This document shows positions 1 to 6,288 of a stretch of DNA of 9,173 nt, one piece after another (position 1 is the stretch's first letter; each line of letters opens with the position of its first letter). A program made the position numbers and the translations under genes. The notes below the pieces were generated by a model that worked only from the letters and a program-made list of their open reading frames with translations, was not told where the DNA came from and ran no database searches. Where the stretch lies: assembly GCA_030605745.1 (NCBI GenBank), contig JAUWHT010000192.1:1-9173 (forward strand), read 5' to 3'. The stretch is from Pirellulales bacterium (lineage in GTDB: Bacteria > Planctomycetota > Planctomycetia > Pirellulales > Thermoguttaceae).

Positions 1-424
1 CTTTGCCCCCTTGCGGTTCATTCTCCTGCAACTGATAGGTAATCACCGTGTCGCCACTGCTGGGCGAATCCCAGGGGGGATCGTCGTTAAGATCCTCGTC
101 GTCGGCAACCGGTCCGGCCGCGAAATAGATCTGGAGTTGCCCATTATGGACCCGAGAGTCCCAGAAACGATGGCACTGCGGATCGGACATAGGTTCGTCG
201 GGGAGATGCCCGCCGAAGTCGCGGGTCAGTGTCTCGGCCGCCAGGTTGGCTTCCTGGGCGATTCGGCACCGCAGGACCACGTCGCGCGAGGACCGTCCCA
301 GCCCGAACCAGGCTGCCGATATCATAACCACCAGCAGGCTCATCAGCCCGCTGACAATCAAGACTTCAACGACCGTGAAACCGCCGCGGCGGCAGCACAG
401 TGTTGCGGTTTTGATAGTTCCCAT
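1..424 (-). CDS. GspJ/PilW-like prepilin, N-terminal part (runs off the window)
   Basis: A minor pseudopilin/pilin subunit, expected to be cut by prepilin peptidase and placed at or near the fibre tip. I read 141 codons on the minus strand with no stop before the window edge, so the C terminus is missing. The start ATG (424-422) overlaps the TGA of the upstream prepilin as TGATG, which suggests translational coupling. The leader is about 14 residues and ends in Arg-Arg-Gly-Gly. Next comes the cleavage motif G|FTVVEVLIV, with Glu at mature position 5, and a hydrophobic helix (SGLMSLLVVMISAAWFGL). The stretch after it (RCRIAQEANLAAETLTRDF) resembles the helix-to-globular transition of GspJ/PilW proteins. 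Third position in a G-I-J pseudopilin order supports a GspJ-like role. The class III leader is clear; the exact J or W assignment is inference. Confidence 0.85.
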   Translation of the reverse strand, partial: MGTIKTATLCCRRGGFTVVEVLIVSGLMSLLVVMISAAWFGLGRSSRDVVLRCRIAQEANLAAETLTRDFGGHLPDEPMSDPQCHRFWDSRVHNGQLQIYFAAGPVADDEDLNDDPPWDSPSSGDTVITYQLQENEPQGGK

Positions 425-1308
425 CACTGTTTCCGCTCCGTGACCAACACCTGGACGCTTACCGTTTCGTTTTGGACCGATTTTACCAGTGTACCGTCCA
501 CGACTGCCAGTTTGTTCTTCCCGTTCACCGGGATGACCCGCACGGCATCGGCTGCGACCTTCCCACTGGAATCATCCCTCAACTCGACCTTCAGCGTACT
601 GCTGCTGATGTGGAATACATCCAGGGTCTCCCACAGCGACCCCTGGTACATTTCTCCGTCGGGATCATTATTCTTCTGGTCCACCAGGAACGTCTGTATG
701 GCAACGGTGTCGTCGTACACGGTGAAGGGGGCTTGGTCGGTTTGATTGCCTGCCTTCACCCAAGTAACCAACACCTGGTAGTCCCAATTCGGGTCCAATC
801 CGGTGAACGTCCAACTGGCGGTGGCTGAACCCTCGCCTGCGTTATGCATACGAAACCTGTTCTGGAACCCAACGTGCTCAGGGCCGTCATACCAGCCCGC
901 TTCCGATTCGGCGTAGGCCGGGGCGGCGTCCTTGTCATCGATCACATCTGGATCCAGTTCCGGACGCTGAGGCAAAGCCGGGAGGTCGTCGTAGTCGTCC
1001 TCGTGGACCAGCGAGGCGACGGCCCCAAGTTTGCGTGCCCAGGCATTGGTCGAGAACAACAGGGGGTCGGCAAACGCGTGGCCGGGGGTCGCCAGGTCCC
1101 TCGACGGCGCCAGGTAGTACACCTCTGCACTCACATCGTCCTTGTAGGTTCCCTTGAACCGATTCTGGAGTTGTTTGAGTTGTCTGGATTGCATGACCAC
1201 CAGTGGGACCAGCCCGGCCAAGGCGATGCCGAGGACCAGGAAGGCGACCTGGAGTTCCAGGAACGAGAAGCCCGATCGGTCGGTGTGTTTCGGGGATTGT
1301 ATTTTCAT
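424..1308 (-). CDS. GspI/PilV-like prepilin with C-terminal golvesin/xanthan-lyase-type domain
   Basis: A minor prepilin, 294 aa. The leader is 13 residues ending in Gly; cleavage motif G13|FSFLEL has Glu18 at mature position 5. The helix (about 14-40, VAFLVLGIALAGLVPLVVM) resembles GspI/PilV. Residues 41-133 are variable and Asp/Pro-rich. Residues about 134-261 match the golvesin/xanthan-lyase-type beta-sandwich: GWYDG near 138, ASWTFTGL near 164, YQVLVTWV near 177, FLVDQ near 207, LWETL near 225 and the closing AADAVRV near 252. About 33 further residues follow. The domain usually occurs on secreted or surface proteins and is thought to bind carbohydrate, so on a minor pilin it could make an adhesive or substrate-binding tip (inference). 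Ordinary GspI proteins are about 120-130 aa, so most of this protein is the added part. No strong Shine-Dalgarno precedes the ATG. Confidence 0.88.
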   Translation of the reverse strand: MKIQSPKHTDRSGFSFLELQVAFLVLGIALAGLVPLVVMQSRQLKQLQNRFKGTYKDDVSAEVYYLAPSRDLATPGHAFADPLLFSTNAWARKLGAVASLVHEDDYDDLPALPQRPELDPDVIDDKDAAPAYAESEAGWYDGPEHVGFQNRFRMHNAGEGSATASWTFTGLDPNWDYQVLVTWVKAGNQTDQAPFTVYDDTVAIQTFLVDQKNNDPDGEMYQGSLWETLDVFHISSSTLKVELRDDSSGKVAADAVRVIPVNGKNKLAVVDGTLVKSVQNETVSVQVLVTERKQ

Positions 1309-1339
1309 CGTTGAGCCCCGGGGAGCACTTCGTTGTTGA

Positions 1340-1359
1340 GGTGGCAGTAAACTGCCACC
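1340..1359. repeat. Short perfect hairpin between two prepilin genes
   Basis: A 9-bp perfect stem (GGTGGCAGT / ACTGCCACC) around a 2-nt loop, in the 66-nt gap between the GspG-like and GspI-like genes. No T-run follows on the transcribed strand, so it is not a standard intrinsic terminator. It could be a REP-like unit, or an RNA hairpin that protects the upstream pilin message so that the major pilin is made in excess of the downstream minor pilins (inference). Confidence 0.7.
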
Positions 1360-1374
1360 CCCTCAGTGTGTGGC

Positions 1375-1890
1375 TTACAGGAATCCGGGTTTGATGTCGT
1401 CCTTGCCATCTGCCGTGATAGCGTCGTCTTGTGGTATGACGCCGGTTTCGTCAATACTGAGCACACCGCTCCATATTGTGCTTCCTGACCGGGTGGCCGT
1501 GGCAGTGAAACTGCTCGTGCTGGCAGAGCCGATTCCGTAGTCGTAGGGGTCATTATCCGAGACGATCGCCGGATCAAGCAACTCCCTCAAGTCCTCTAAA
1601 TCGTCGTGCGGAGGATTCGGGTCCTTGCCCGCAAGCAGGTACAGATTGCCCGCGTAAGTGCGGTAGTCCAGCCAATAGAGTCGCTGTGCGGTCCAGATTG
1701 CCCGCAGGTTGGCGCCGGCGATGTCTGCGTGCGATTGCTCGATGCTGCGGTGGAAGGAAGGGGCGGCCATCGAGATGAGTACCACGATCACGACCATCAC
1801 CACCATCACCTCGATCAAGGAGAAGCCGCGCCGACGGAAAGCAGCGTACCAGCGCACTGCAATGTCGGGATTTGGACTTAACTGGTTCAT
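1375..1890 (-). CDS. gspG: GspG/PilE-like major prepilin
   Basis: The probable main subunit of the pilus or pseudopilus, 171 aa. The leader is long for the family (22 residues, ending RRRG). The cleavage motif is G22|FSLIEVMVV, with Glu27 at mature position 5, followed by a hydrophobic helix to about residue 45. The helix-to-globular region (about 55-85: NLRAIWTAQRLYWLDYRTYA) is the usual GspG/PilE N-terminal segment, where short peptides such as YRTYAGNL recur. The end is a beta-rich part (YDYGIGSAS near 116, GVLSIDETG near 142) and an Asp-rich tail that might bind calcium as in GspG; I cannot show the site. AGGA lies 8 nt before the ATG (1899-1902). The gene follows gspF and heads the pilin series, as usual for GspG. 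Confidence 0.93.
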   Translation of the reverse strand: MNQLSPNPDIAVRWYAAFRRRGFSLIEVMVVMVVIVVLISMAAPSFHRSIEQSHADIAGANLRAIWTAQRLYWLDYRTYAGNLYLLAGKDPNPPHDDLEDLRELLDPAIVSDNDPYDYGIGSASTSSFTATATRSGSTIWSGVLSIDETGVIPQDDAITADGKDDIKPGFL

Positions 1891-1925
1891 TTGATGATTC
1901 CTGATAATTTCTGCACAAAAACTCT

Positions 1926-1948
1926 AACCCCTGGCCCCTGGCCCCTAA
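1926..1948. repeat. Heptamer repeat at the gspF/gspG joint
   Basis: Three 7-nt units on the plus strand: AACCCCT, GGCCCCT, GGCCCCT, then AA. The coding strand therefore carries three runs of four G. The array includes the gspF stop codon (TAG, read from 1947-1945), so repeat DNA forms the very end of that gene. Its period and composition match the arrays at the pilM/pilO and pilO/pilP joints. Confidence 0.75.
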
Positions 1949-3039
1949 TGTACATTTCCTGCCATATCGAACATGGGGATATAGATGGCCAGCATCAGCC
2001 CGGCGATGACGGCGCCCATTATGACGATAATGCACGGCTCCATCAACTTGGTCAGCTTGGTGATGAAGCCCTGCATTCTTTCCTTGTAGTAAGGCGCGAG
2101 TTGGGCCATTACTGCGGGGATTTCCGAAGACTCCTCGCCGATGCGGACCATGCCGGTGACCATGGTAGTGAAGAGTCCGGTTTTTTCGAGCGAATCGGCC
2201 AGCGGCTGACCGGCGGCCACGCGGTTCCGGGCGGTGATGATCGCGTCGCGGTATATCGGGCTGTTGCGAAAAACGGTGCCCAGCGTATCCATGGTTTCCA
2301 GTATGGGAACGCCGCTTTTCTGCAAAAGCGCCAGGTTGGAAGTGAAGCGATACATGGCCGATTGGACCATCATCGGGCCGACCATGGGGCAGGCCAGCCC
2401 GATAGCGCCCACGCGCCGCCGGCCTGCCTCAGTCTTCATGTATTGCCGAAACGCCACAGCCAACGCGATGACGCCGCCGAATATGTAGATCCCGTAGCTC
2501 ATGATAAAGTCCGAGGCGCCCATCACGAACTTGGTGATGTCGGGCAGCTCGGCGTCCATCTCCTTGAACATGTTGGCGAACGTCGGCACCACGAACGAAA
2601 GCATGGCCGACACCACCACCACGGCAACAATTATCAGGACGATCGGGTACATCATGGCGCTCTTGACTTTCTTGCGTGTCTCGCGGGAGTCGGCTATCTG
2701 TTTATTGAGATCCTCCAGCACGTCTTCCATCTTTCCCGAAACCTCGCCGATGCCGATAAGTTCGATCCAGTGGTCCTCGAAAACGTTGCGGTAGTTGGTC
2801 AGGACGGCATGCAGCGAGCCCCCGGCGGAAACTCGCATCACGATCTCTTCCAGGATCTTCCGCAGTCCGATGCTCTCAGTCTGCTCGGCCGTGATCTGAA
2901 TCGCTTGCACCAGCGGCGTACCGGACGCGACCAGGGTCGCAAGCTGCCGGAAAAACGTCATCTTGTCATCCAGCGTAACTCGCTGGTGCGCTTTACTCGA
3001 GACGCGGGCATGTTCCAGGAAGAAGTCTTCAAAGGCCAT
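1945..3039 (-). CDS. gspF: GspF/PilC inner-membrane platform protein
   Basis: A polytopic inner-membrane protein that couples the GspE/PilB ATPase to pilin assembly, 364 aa. The first T2SSF domain is about 24-150 and carries LVASGTPLVQAI, VFEDHWIELIGIGEVSGK and TM1 at about 131-152. TM2 is about 182-198. The second T2SSF domain is about 235-354 and carries LLQKSGVPILETM, VAAGQPLADSL, VRIGEESSEIPAV and TM3 at about 335-354. Both domain repeats are complete. The protein is shorter than the usual ~400 aa because the N-terminal region before domain 1 is only about 22 residues. A strong GGAGGAG (3047-3053) 7 nt upstream supports this start. The start overlaps the chimera upstream by 11 nt. About half of the residues of domain 1 match the same domain in that neighbour, so the two are paralogues. 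Confidence 0.95.
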   Translation of the reverse strand: MAFEDFFLEHARVSSKAHQRVTLDDKMTFFRQLATLVASGTPLVQAIQITAEQTESIGLRKILEEIVMRVSAGGSLHAVLTNYRNVFEDHWIELIGIGEVSGKMEDVLEDLNKQIADSRETRKKVKSAMMYPIVLIIVAVVVVSAMLSFVVPTFANMFKEMDAELPDITKFVMGASDFIMSYGIYIFGGVIALAVAFRQYMKTEAGRRRVGAIGLACPMVGPMMVQSAMYRFTSNLALLQKSGVPILETMDTLGTVFRNSPIYRDAIITARNRVAAGQPLADSLEKTGLFTTMVTGMVRIGEESSEIPAVMAQLAPYYKERMQGFITKLTKLMEPCIIVIMGAVIAGLMLAIYIPMFDMAGNVH

Positions 3040-3946
3040 GACTGGTCTCCTCCAGTTGCAACAGAACGCTTGGGAGCAAATCCAGTTTCAGGTCGTCTTC
3101 TTCGATTTCGGCAACACCGCACGGTGAATCGTGGCTGAAGGCCGGGCTTCCGTACTTCAGTTCCACGGTTTGGTCTCGGTGCCGGATCAGCACCTTGTCC
3201 GCCGAAATCCGCGCCACGATACACGGCCCCGGCATCGAGTCGGAAATTGCCAGTGATTCTCCCTGCTCGTACACCTGTCCGTCGATCAGCGCCAGTCGCC
3301 GGTTGCCTTGAATATAGGTGGCGTTAAGCGTCAGGCTGCTCAAGCCGTCCTCGCTGTTCGTTCCCGAGGCAGGACCGCCGTGGCCGGCAATTCCCCCTGA
3401 AGCCGCCGCGCTCGCCTCCAAAAGCTGCCGGATCGGGTCGCTACCGCTAATTGATTCGATGGTCGACGAGAGCAGCGAAGGGGTCGTCTCGGGTAGTTGG
3501 GAGGCGATCTGGTTGAACATCTTGACAACGGTCGGCTTGACGAACCATACCATCACCGCCACGATGAGCACGGCAGCGCTTAGCAGGCCAATCGGACGCG
3601 CGAAGGCCCTGGCCATCTTGCGGCGCGCCTCGCAGGATTCGCGCACCCGGTTGCTGAGGTCCGATAGCACGATGTCCAGCTTGCCCGACGCCTCACCCAT
3701 ACCGATAAGCTTGATCCAGCGGTCCTCGAAGACGCCGCGGTAGTCGGCCAGTACGGAGCCGATCGGGCATCCGCCGGCGACGCGAGCCGCGATCTCTTCC
3801 AGAATCCTCCGCATCTTAACGCTGCGGCTCTGCTGCGCCGTGATCCCGATCGCTTGCGGCAGCGGGGTGCCGGAGGAAACCAGCGCGGCGAACTGCTGAA
3901 GGAACGTCACCTTGTCGTCGAGCGTGATTCGCTTGTGGTCCTTCAT
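3029..3946 (-). CDS. Chimeric protein: GspF N-terminal half fused to a PilP/GspC-like periplasmic domain
   Basis: 305 aa. Residues about 7-145 are the first T2SSF domain of GspF (RITLDDKVTFLQQF, LVSSGTPLPQAI, VFEDRWIKLIGMGEASGK) with one TM at about 118-136. TM2, the second T2SSF domain and TM3 are absent. From about residue 151 (LPETTPSLLSS) the sequence instead follows the PilP-like protein encoded two genes upstream: SDPIRQLLE against its RNPFRPLE, a low-complexity linker at about 178-200, then the homology domain at about 202-265 (LNATYIQGN, IDGQVYEQGE, ADKVLIRHR, VELKY), roughly three quarters identical by eye. A 40-residue tail follows. TM1 of GspF normally leads to the periplasm, which is where a PilP domain belongs, so the fusion is topologically sensible. 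It abuts gspE (TAG|ATG) with GAGGA 7 nt upstream. The reading frame is intact, which argues for a kept gene; a role bridging motor and secretin is inference. Confidence 0.88.
   Translation of the reverse strand: MKDHKRITLDDKVTFLQQFAALVSSGTPLPQAIGITAQQSRSVKMRRILEEIAARVAGGCPIGSVLADYRGVFEDRWIKLIGMGEASGKLDIVLSDLSNRVRESCEARRKMARAFARPIGLLSAAVLIVAVMVWFVKPTVVKMFNQIASQLPETTPSLLSSTIESISGSDPIRQLLEASAAASGGIAGHGGPASGTNSEDGLSSLTLNATYIQGNRRLALIDGQVYEQGESLAISDSMPGPCIVARISADKVLIRHRDQTVELKYGSPAFSHDSPCGVAEIEEDDLKLDLLPSVLLQLEETSHGL
3047..3053 (-). promoter_or_regulatory. Strong Shine-Dalgarno of gspF
   Basis: GGAGGAG on the coding strand, 7 nt before the gspF ATG and inside the last codons of the chimera. It fixes the gspF start and indicates independent initiation despite the 11-nt overlap. 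Confidence 0.8.
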
Positions 3947-5698
3947 CTATTCTTCCTCGGAAATCGTAATACTTGCCGCTTCTTCGAGGCTAGTGACGCC
4001 TTGTCGGGCCTTTTCCATGGCGGCGGCATCGAGCAACTTCATGCCTTCCTCGACGGCCGTCCGGCGGAGTTCCGCATGTGAGGCCCGCTTTTGGATCAAC
4101 TCGGCCATCCGGCTGGTGATTCGTATCACCTCGAAGATGCCCACCCGGCCGCGGTAGCCCTTATCGCGACAGTTTTTGCAGCCTTTCGGGCGGTGCAGCG
4201 TTTCCCCGGCAGTCAGGCCGAATCGCTTGGCGGTCTCCGGATCGCACTCGTACTGCTCGCGGCATTTTGGGCAAAGCCGGCGGACCAACCGCTGGGCAAC
4301 CAGCACCCGCAGCGTCGAGGCCAGCAGGAACGGCTCAACGTCCATGTCCTCAAGCCGGCTGACCGCGGCCAGGGCGTCGTTGGTGTGCAAGGTCGAGAGC
4401 ACGAAGTGGCCGGTCAGCGCCGCCCGTAGACAGATTTGGGCGGTCTCCGAATCGCGGACTTCTCCCACCATGATGACGTCGGGGTCCTGCCGCAAAAAGG
4501 ACCGCAACGCGCTGGCGAACGTGAACCCGATCTGGGCCTTCACCTGTATCTGGTTGATGCCTCCGAAGGTGTATTCGACCGGGTCTTCGGCCGTGCAGAT
4601 GTTGGTACCCGGCTTGTTCAGCCGGTTCAGGCAGGTGTAGAGCGTGGTACTTTTTCCGCTCCCAGTGGGCCCGGTAACCAGCATCAGGCCGTGCGGCATT
4701 TCGATGGATTCGGCAAGGTCTTTCGACTGCCGCTCGTCCAGGCCGAGGCCGGAAAGCTCCAGCGGTATCGCGCCCTTGTCCAGTACCCGCAGCACCACCT
4801 TTTCGCCGTAAATGGTGGGGACGGTGCTGACGCGCATGTCGATTCGCTTCCCTTCGGTTTTCAGGGCAATTGCACCGTCCTGTGGCATGCGCTTCTCGGC
4901 GATATCCAGCTTCGCCAGGACCTTCAGCCGCGAGACAACCGCGACGAACAACGACTGGGCGGGCGGGGCGATCTCATTGAGGCTGCCGTCGATCCGCAGC
5001 CTCACCCGGCAGTGGTCCTCGTAAGGCTCGATGTGAATGTCGCTGGCGCCGACGCGGCAGGCCTGCTCCAACATCTGGTTGACGTAGCGAATAATCCGGC
5101 CGTCCCGGCCGGGCGGCGGCGGCTGGTCTAGGTGGACAACTTCGTCGTCCTCCGCGTCAACATCTTCGCCGTCTTCCTCGTCCTCATCCATTTCTTCAAA
5201 ATCAGTGGAACTGCTGGAGGAGGCGGCATAGAACGTAGACGAGTTGCTGTACAGCGTCCCCAAGAGAATCTCCACCATCGACAGAGGAGCAATCAACGGA
5301 TTGATCTCCAAACCCGTGAGCAACTGGAGTTCGTCTATAATGTGCAACTCGTTGGGCGTGAAGAAAGCCACGTCCAACGTCCTGTCGTTAACCGCCACTG
5401 GCGCGATCAGGTGGTCCCGGCACAGTTTCTCGGGAAGCTGGTCGACCAGCGTCGAGTCCAAGTCGGTCCCGGTTTCGTCCGGCTCGAAAATCGGCATTAG
5501 AAAGTAGTCGGCGTATGCCATGGCGATGTCCCGCTCGCCGGCAAGATGCTTTTTGATGAGAATCTCTTCCACTGGAAGGTGTTCCTTCAACTGGGCCTCT
5601 TTGATCGTCTCCACGTCCTTTTTTTTCAACTGGCCCTTTTCGAGCAGGAGCTGAACGATCAACGGCAGTGTTCCGTCCAAGCTCGCGGTGCTACTCAT
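3947..5698 (-). CDS. gspE: GspE/PilB secretion and pilus assembly ATPase
   Basis: The cytoplasmic hexameric ATPase that powers pilin polymerisation by acting on PilMN and GspF, 583 aa. The N-terminal GspE_N/MshEN-like domain is about 10-150. A Ser run and a strongly acidic linker occupy about 152-187. The ATPase core includes ASDIHIEP near 218, Walker A GPTGSGKST at 343-351, Asp box EDPVEY at 371-376, Walker B DPDVIMVGEVRD at 405-416, and His box GHFVLSTLHTND at 430-441. The four-cysteine zinc motif is CPKC 476-479 with CKNC 507-510. It is followed by GYRGRVGIFE, which is typical of assembly ATPases (GspE/PilB) rather than PilT retraction ATPases. Every key motif is present. The start overlaps the stop of the PilP-like gene as ATGA and has GGAGGA 8 nt upstream (5707-5712). 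Sequence alone does not separate T2SS GspE from pilus PilB. Confidence 0.97.
   Translation of the reverse strand: MSSTASLDGTLPLIVQLLLEKGQLKKKDVETIKEAQLKEHLPVEEILIKKHLAGERDIAMAYADYFLMPIFEPDETGTDLDSTLVDQLPEKLCRDHLIAPVAVNDRTLDVAFFTPNELHIIDELQLLTGLEINPLIAPLSMVEILLGTLYSNSSTFYAASSSSSTDFEEMDEDEEDGEDVDAEDDEVVHLDQPPPPGRDGRIIRYVNQMLEQACRVGASDIHIEPYEDHCRVRLRIDGSLNEIAPPAQSLFVAVVSRLKVLAKLDIAEKRMPQDGAIALKTEGKRIDMRVSTVPTIYGEKVVLRVLDKGAIPLELSGLGLDERQSKDLAESIEMPHGLMLVTGPTGSGKSTTLYTCLNRLNKPGTNICTAEDPVEYTFGGINQIQVKAQIGFTFASALRSFLRQDPDVIMVGEVRDSETAQICLRAALTGHFVLSTLHTNDALAAVSRLEDMDVEPFLLASTLRVLVAQRLVRRLCPKCREQYECDPETAKRFGLTAGETLHRPKGCKNCRDKGYRGRVGIFEVIRITSRMAELIQKRASHAELRRTAVEEGMKLLDAAAMEKARQGVTSLEEAASITISEEE
3954..3958 (-). 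promoter_or_regulatory. Shine-Dalgarno of the GspF::PilP chimera
   Basis: GAGGA on the coding strand, 7 nt before the ATG at 3946 and inside the last codons of gspE. A good ribosome site supports the chimera being translated rather than being a leftover open frame. Confidence 0.65.
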
Positions 5699-6207
5699 GG
5701 CGTTGTTCCTCCGTGGTTACGATACTTCAGTTCTACAGTCTGGCCCCGATGTCGGATCAGCACTTTGTCCGCAGCAATCCGTGCCACAACGCAGGGCTCT
5801 GTGACCGACTCGCCGGGGATTGCCAACGGCTCTCCCTGTCTGTAGACCCGGCCGTCGATCATCGCAAGTCGCTGGTTTCCTTGGATGTAGGTGGCGTTAA
5901 GCGCCAGGCTGCTCAGGACCTCGGCAATGCTCCTTTGCGTGGCGGGTTCCTCCTGGCCGGGGCCCGCCGTCGTGGGAACCTTGCCTTTCGCCGAGACCAT
6001 CTTGACCGCCTCCAAAGGTCGAAACGGATTGCGGTCGGGAACCGGCTGAATAACCGGCGAGAGCAGCGCAGAGTTGATCTGCGGAAGATCGCCTTCGTTC
6101 AGGACTACCGGCTCCGGCTGCGGCACGCACAGACAGCACCAACAGCAGTAGACCATCAGCGCAACGACGATTGCAGTAGGCGCGAATTTGCCGACTAGTT
6201 CGTGCAT
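5695..6207 (-). CDS. PilP/GspC/GspB-like periplasmic linker protein
   Basis: An inner-membrane-anchored protein expected to connect the PilN-PilO platform to the outer-membrane secretin, 170 aa. One TM segment lies at about 10-27 and ends in a cysteine cluster (CCWCCLC, 21-27). A Pro-rich linker follows, with RNPFRPLE at 59-66, like the R-[DN]-P-F motif of PilP/GspC. After a flexible stretch (about 75-92) comes the small homology domain at about 99-162: LNATYIQGN, AMIDGRVYRQGE, VVARIAADKVLIRH, VELKY. The pattern of an inner Gly, a Gly-Glu turn and a final hydrophobic pair is that of the GspC HR / PilP / GspB fold. It lies after pilO, where pilP belongs. No Shine-Dalgarno is visible; heptamer repeats run up to the ATG. 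PilP, GspC and GspB roles cannot be told apart here. The same domain recurs in the chimera at 3029-3946. Confidence 0.82.
   Translation of the reverse strand: MHELVGKFAPTAIVVALMVYCCWCCLCVPQPEPVVLNEGDLPQINSALLSPVIQPVPDRNPFRPLEAVKMVSAKGKVPTTAGPGQEEPATQRSIAEVLSSLALNATYIQGNQRLAMIDGRVYRQGEPLAIPGESVTEPCVVARIAADKVLIRHRGQTVELKYRNHGGTTP
5707..5712 (-). promoter_or_regulatory. Shine-Dalgarno of gspE
   Basis: GGAGGA on the coding strand, 8 nt before the gspE ATG and inside the 3' end of the PilP-like gene. It supports the ATG at 5698 within the ATGA overlap. Confidence 0.75.
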
Positions 6208-6208
6208 G

Positions 6209-6285
6209 TTAGGGGTTGGGGGTTGGGGATTAGGGATTAGGGATTGGTGGCAAGTTCCAATCCCTAATCCCCAATCCCTAATCCC
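6209..6285. repeat. Heptamer repeats arranged as an inverted repeat, pilO/pilP joint
   Basis: On the plus strand the left half has units TTAGGGG, TTGGGGG, TTGGGGA, TTAGGGA, TTAGGGA (6209-6243) and ends at TTGG. After a 9-nt spacer (6248-6256) the right half is the complementary series (CCAATCC, CTAATCC, CCAATCC, CTAATCC, to about 6285). The arms pair over at least 20 bp with one mismatch next to the spacer, so the transcript can form a long hairpin. The array fills almost the whole 81-nt gap between the two genes, from just outside the PilP-like start codon to a few bases from the pilO stop. Confidence 0.85.
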
Positions 6286-6288
6286 TCC

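Noticed and set aside
11..1314. Several plus-strand open frames of 118-244 codons
   Set aside because: They are antisense to two prepilin genes with clear cleavage motifs; the translations show no domain or sensible composition.
1774..1813. Repeated Thr/His-like codons on the plus strand (cgaccatcaccaccatcacc region)
   Set aside because: This is the reverse of the Val/Met-rich pilin helix in the GspG-like gene, not a His-tag or a separate repeat.
1891..3138. 415-codon open frame on the plus strand
   Set aside because: It lies opposite gspF, whose two full T2SSF domains, start and Shine-Dalgarno are clear. The plus-strand product is His/Asp/Arg-rich without a domain, as expected from antisense of GC-rich coding DNA.
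3029..3946. The chimera as a frameshifted pseudogene of gspF
   Set aside because: The frame is open over 305 codons, the second half is a coherent PilP-like domain, and there is a good ribosome site, so simple decay is a poor explanation.
4436..5131. 231-codon plus-strand open frame
   Set aside because: It is antisense to the ATPase core of gspE, where Walker and His-box motifs prove the minus-strand reading.
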